Shown here piece by piece: positions 5,777 through 5,777 of a DNA stretch of 5,777 nucleotides (positions are counted from its first letter, which is position 1; every line of letters begins with the position of its first letter). This DNA comes from JBFLVQ01 sp040758525 (GTDB lineage Bacteria; Acidobacteriota; Blastocatellia; Chloracidobacteriales; JADJPF01). Below the pieces are notes generated by a model. It saw only the letters and a list, made by a program, of their open reading frames with translations. It did no database searches and was not told the origin of the DNA. The stretch spans positions 1-5,777 of the forward strand of contig JBFLVQ010000615.1 of NCBI GenBank assembly GCA_040758525.1, given 5' to 3'. A program made the position numbers and the translations under genes.

Positions 5777-5777
5777 A

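Noticed and set aside
1..5777. CRISPR arrays, tRNA or rRNA genes, insertion sequences
   Set aside because: I saw no regularly spaced direct repeats, no tRNA-like sequence and no transposase motifs or terminal inverted repeats on either strand.

Overview
The window looks like a chromosomal piece of an AT-leaning, free-living Gram-negative-type bacterium, most plausibly an acidobacterium (a Blastocatellia-like lineage would fit). The main clue is the adjacent DUF1549/DUF1553 and DUF1501 gene pair, which is characteristic of Planctomycetes, Verrucomicrobia and Acidobacteria, combined with a membrane-anchored TPR protein. The taxonomic call is inference from gene content and has not been tested.

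The right four fifths (about 1105-5776) is a tidy minus-strand gene row, read right to left. First comes the 3' part of a membrane-anchored TPR protein whose 5' end lies outside the window. A 123-nt spacer follows, holding a weak terminator candidate, a hairpin and a strong Shine-Dalgarno. Next is a 637-aa Sec-exported DUF1549/DUF1553 protein with one CxxCH haem-binding motif. After only 19 nt comes a 467-aa Tat-exported DUF1501 protein. The last two are almost certainly co-transcribed and probably act together outside the cytoplasmic membrane. Their biochemical role is not established for the families.

The left fifth (1-1104) is different: it is a patch of regulator pieces. On the plus strand is an N-terminal fragment of a GlxA/AraC-type (DJ-1/PfpI domain) regulator that stops after about 74 residues and has no start codon. 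On the minus strand is a short but well-formed stand-alone LuxR/GerE-type HTH gene with a perfect Shine-Dalgarno. Also on the minus strand is the 3' half of an HxlR-family regulator carrying a frameshift. The HxlR remnant begins exactly at the DUF1501 stop codon, so the end of the DUF1501 gene looks like a rearrangement breakpoint. The two gaps here, 288-421 and 671-915, show no convincing coding sequence, apart from a possible luxR promoter in the latter.

I saw no tRNA, rRNA, CRISPR array, IS element or transposase. The most distinctive observations are the breakpoint and decayed-regulator cluster at the left, and the paired Sec/Tat-exported haem-protein operon at the right.
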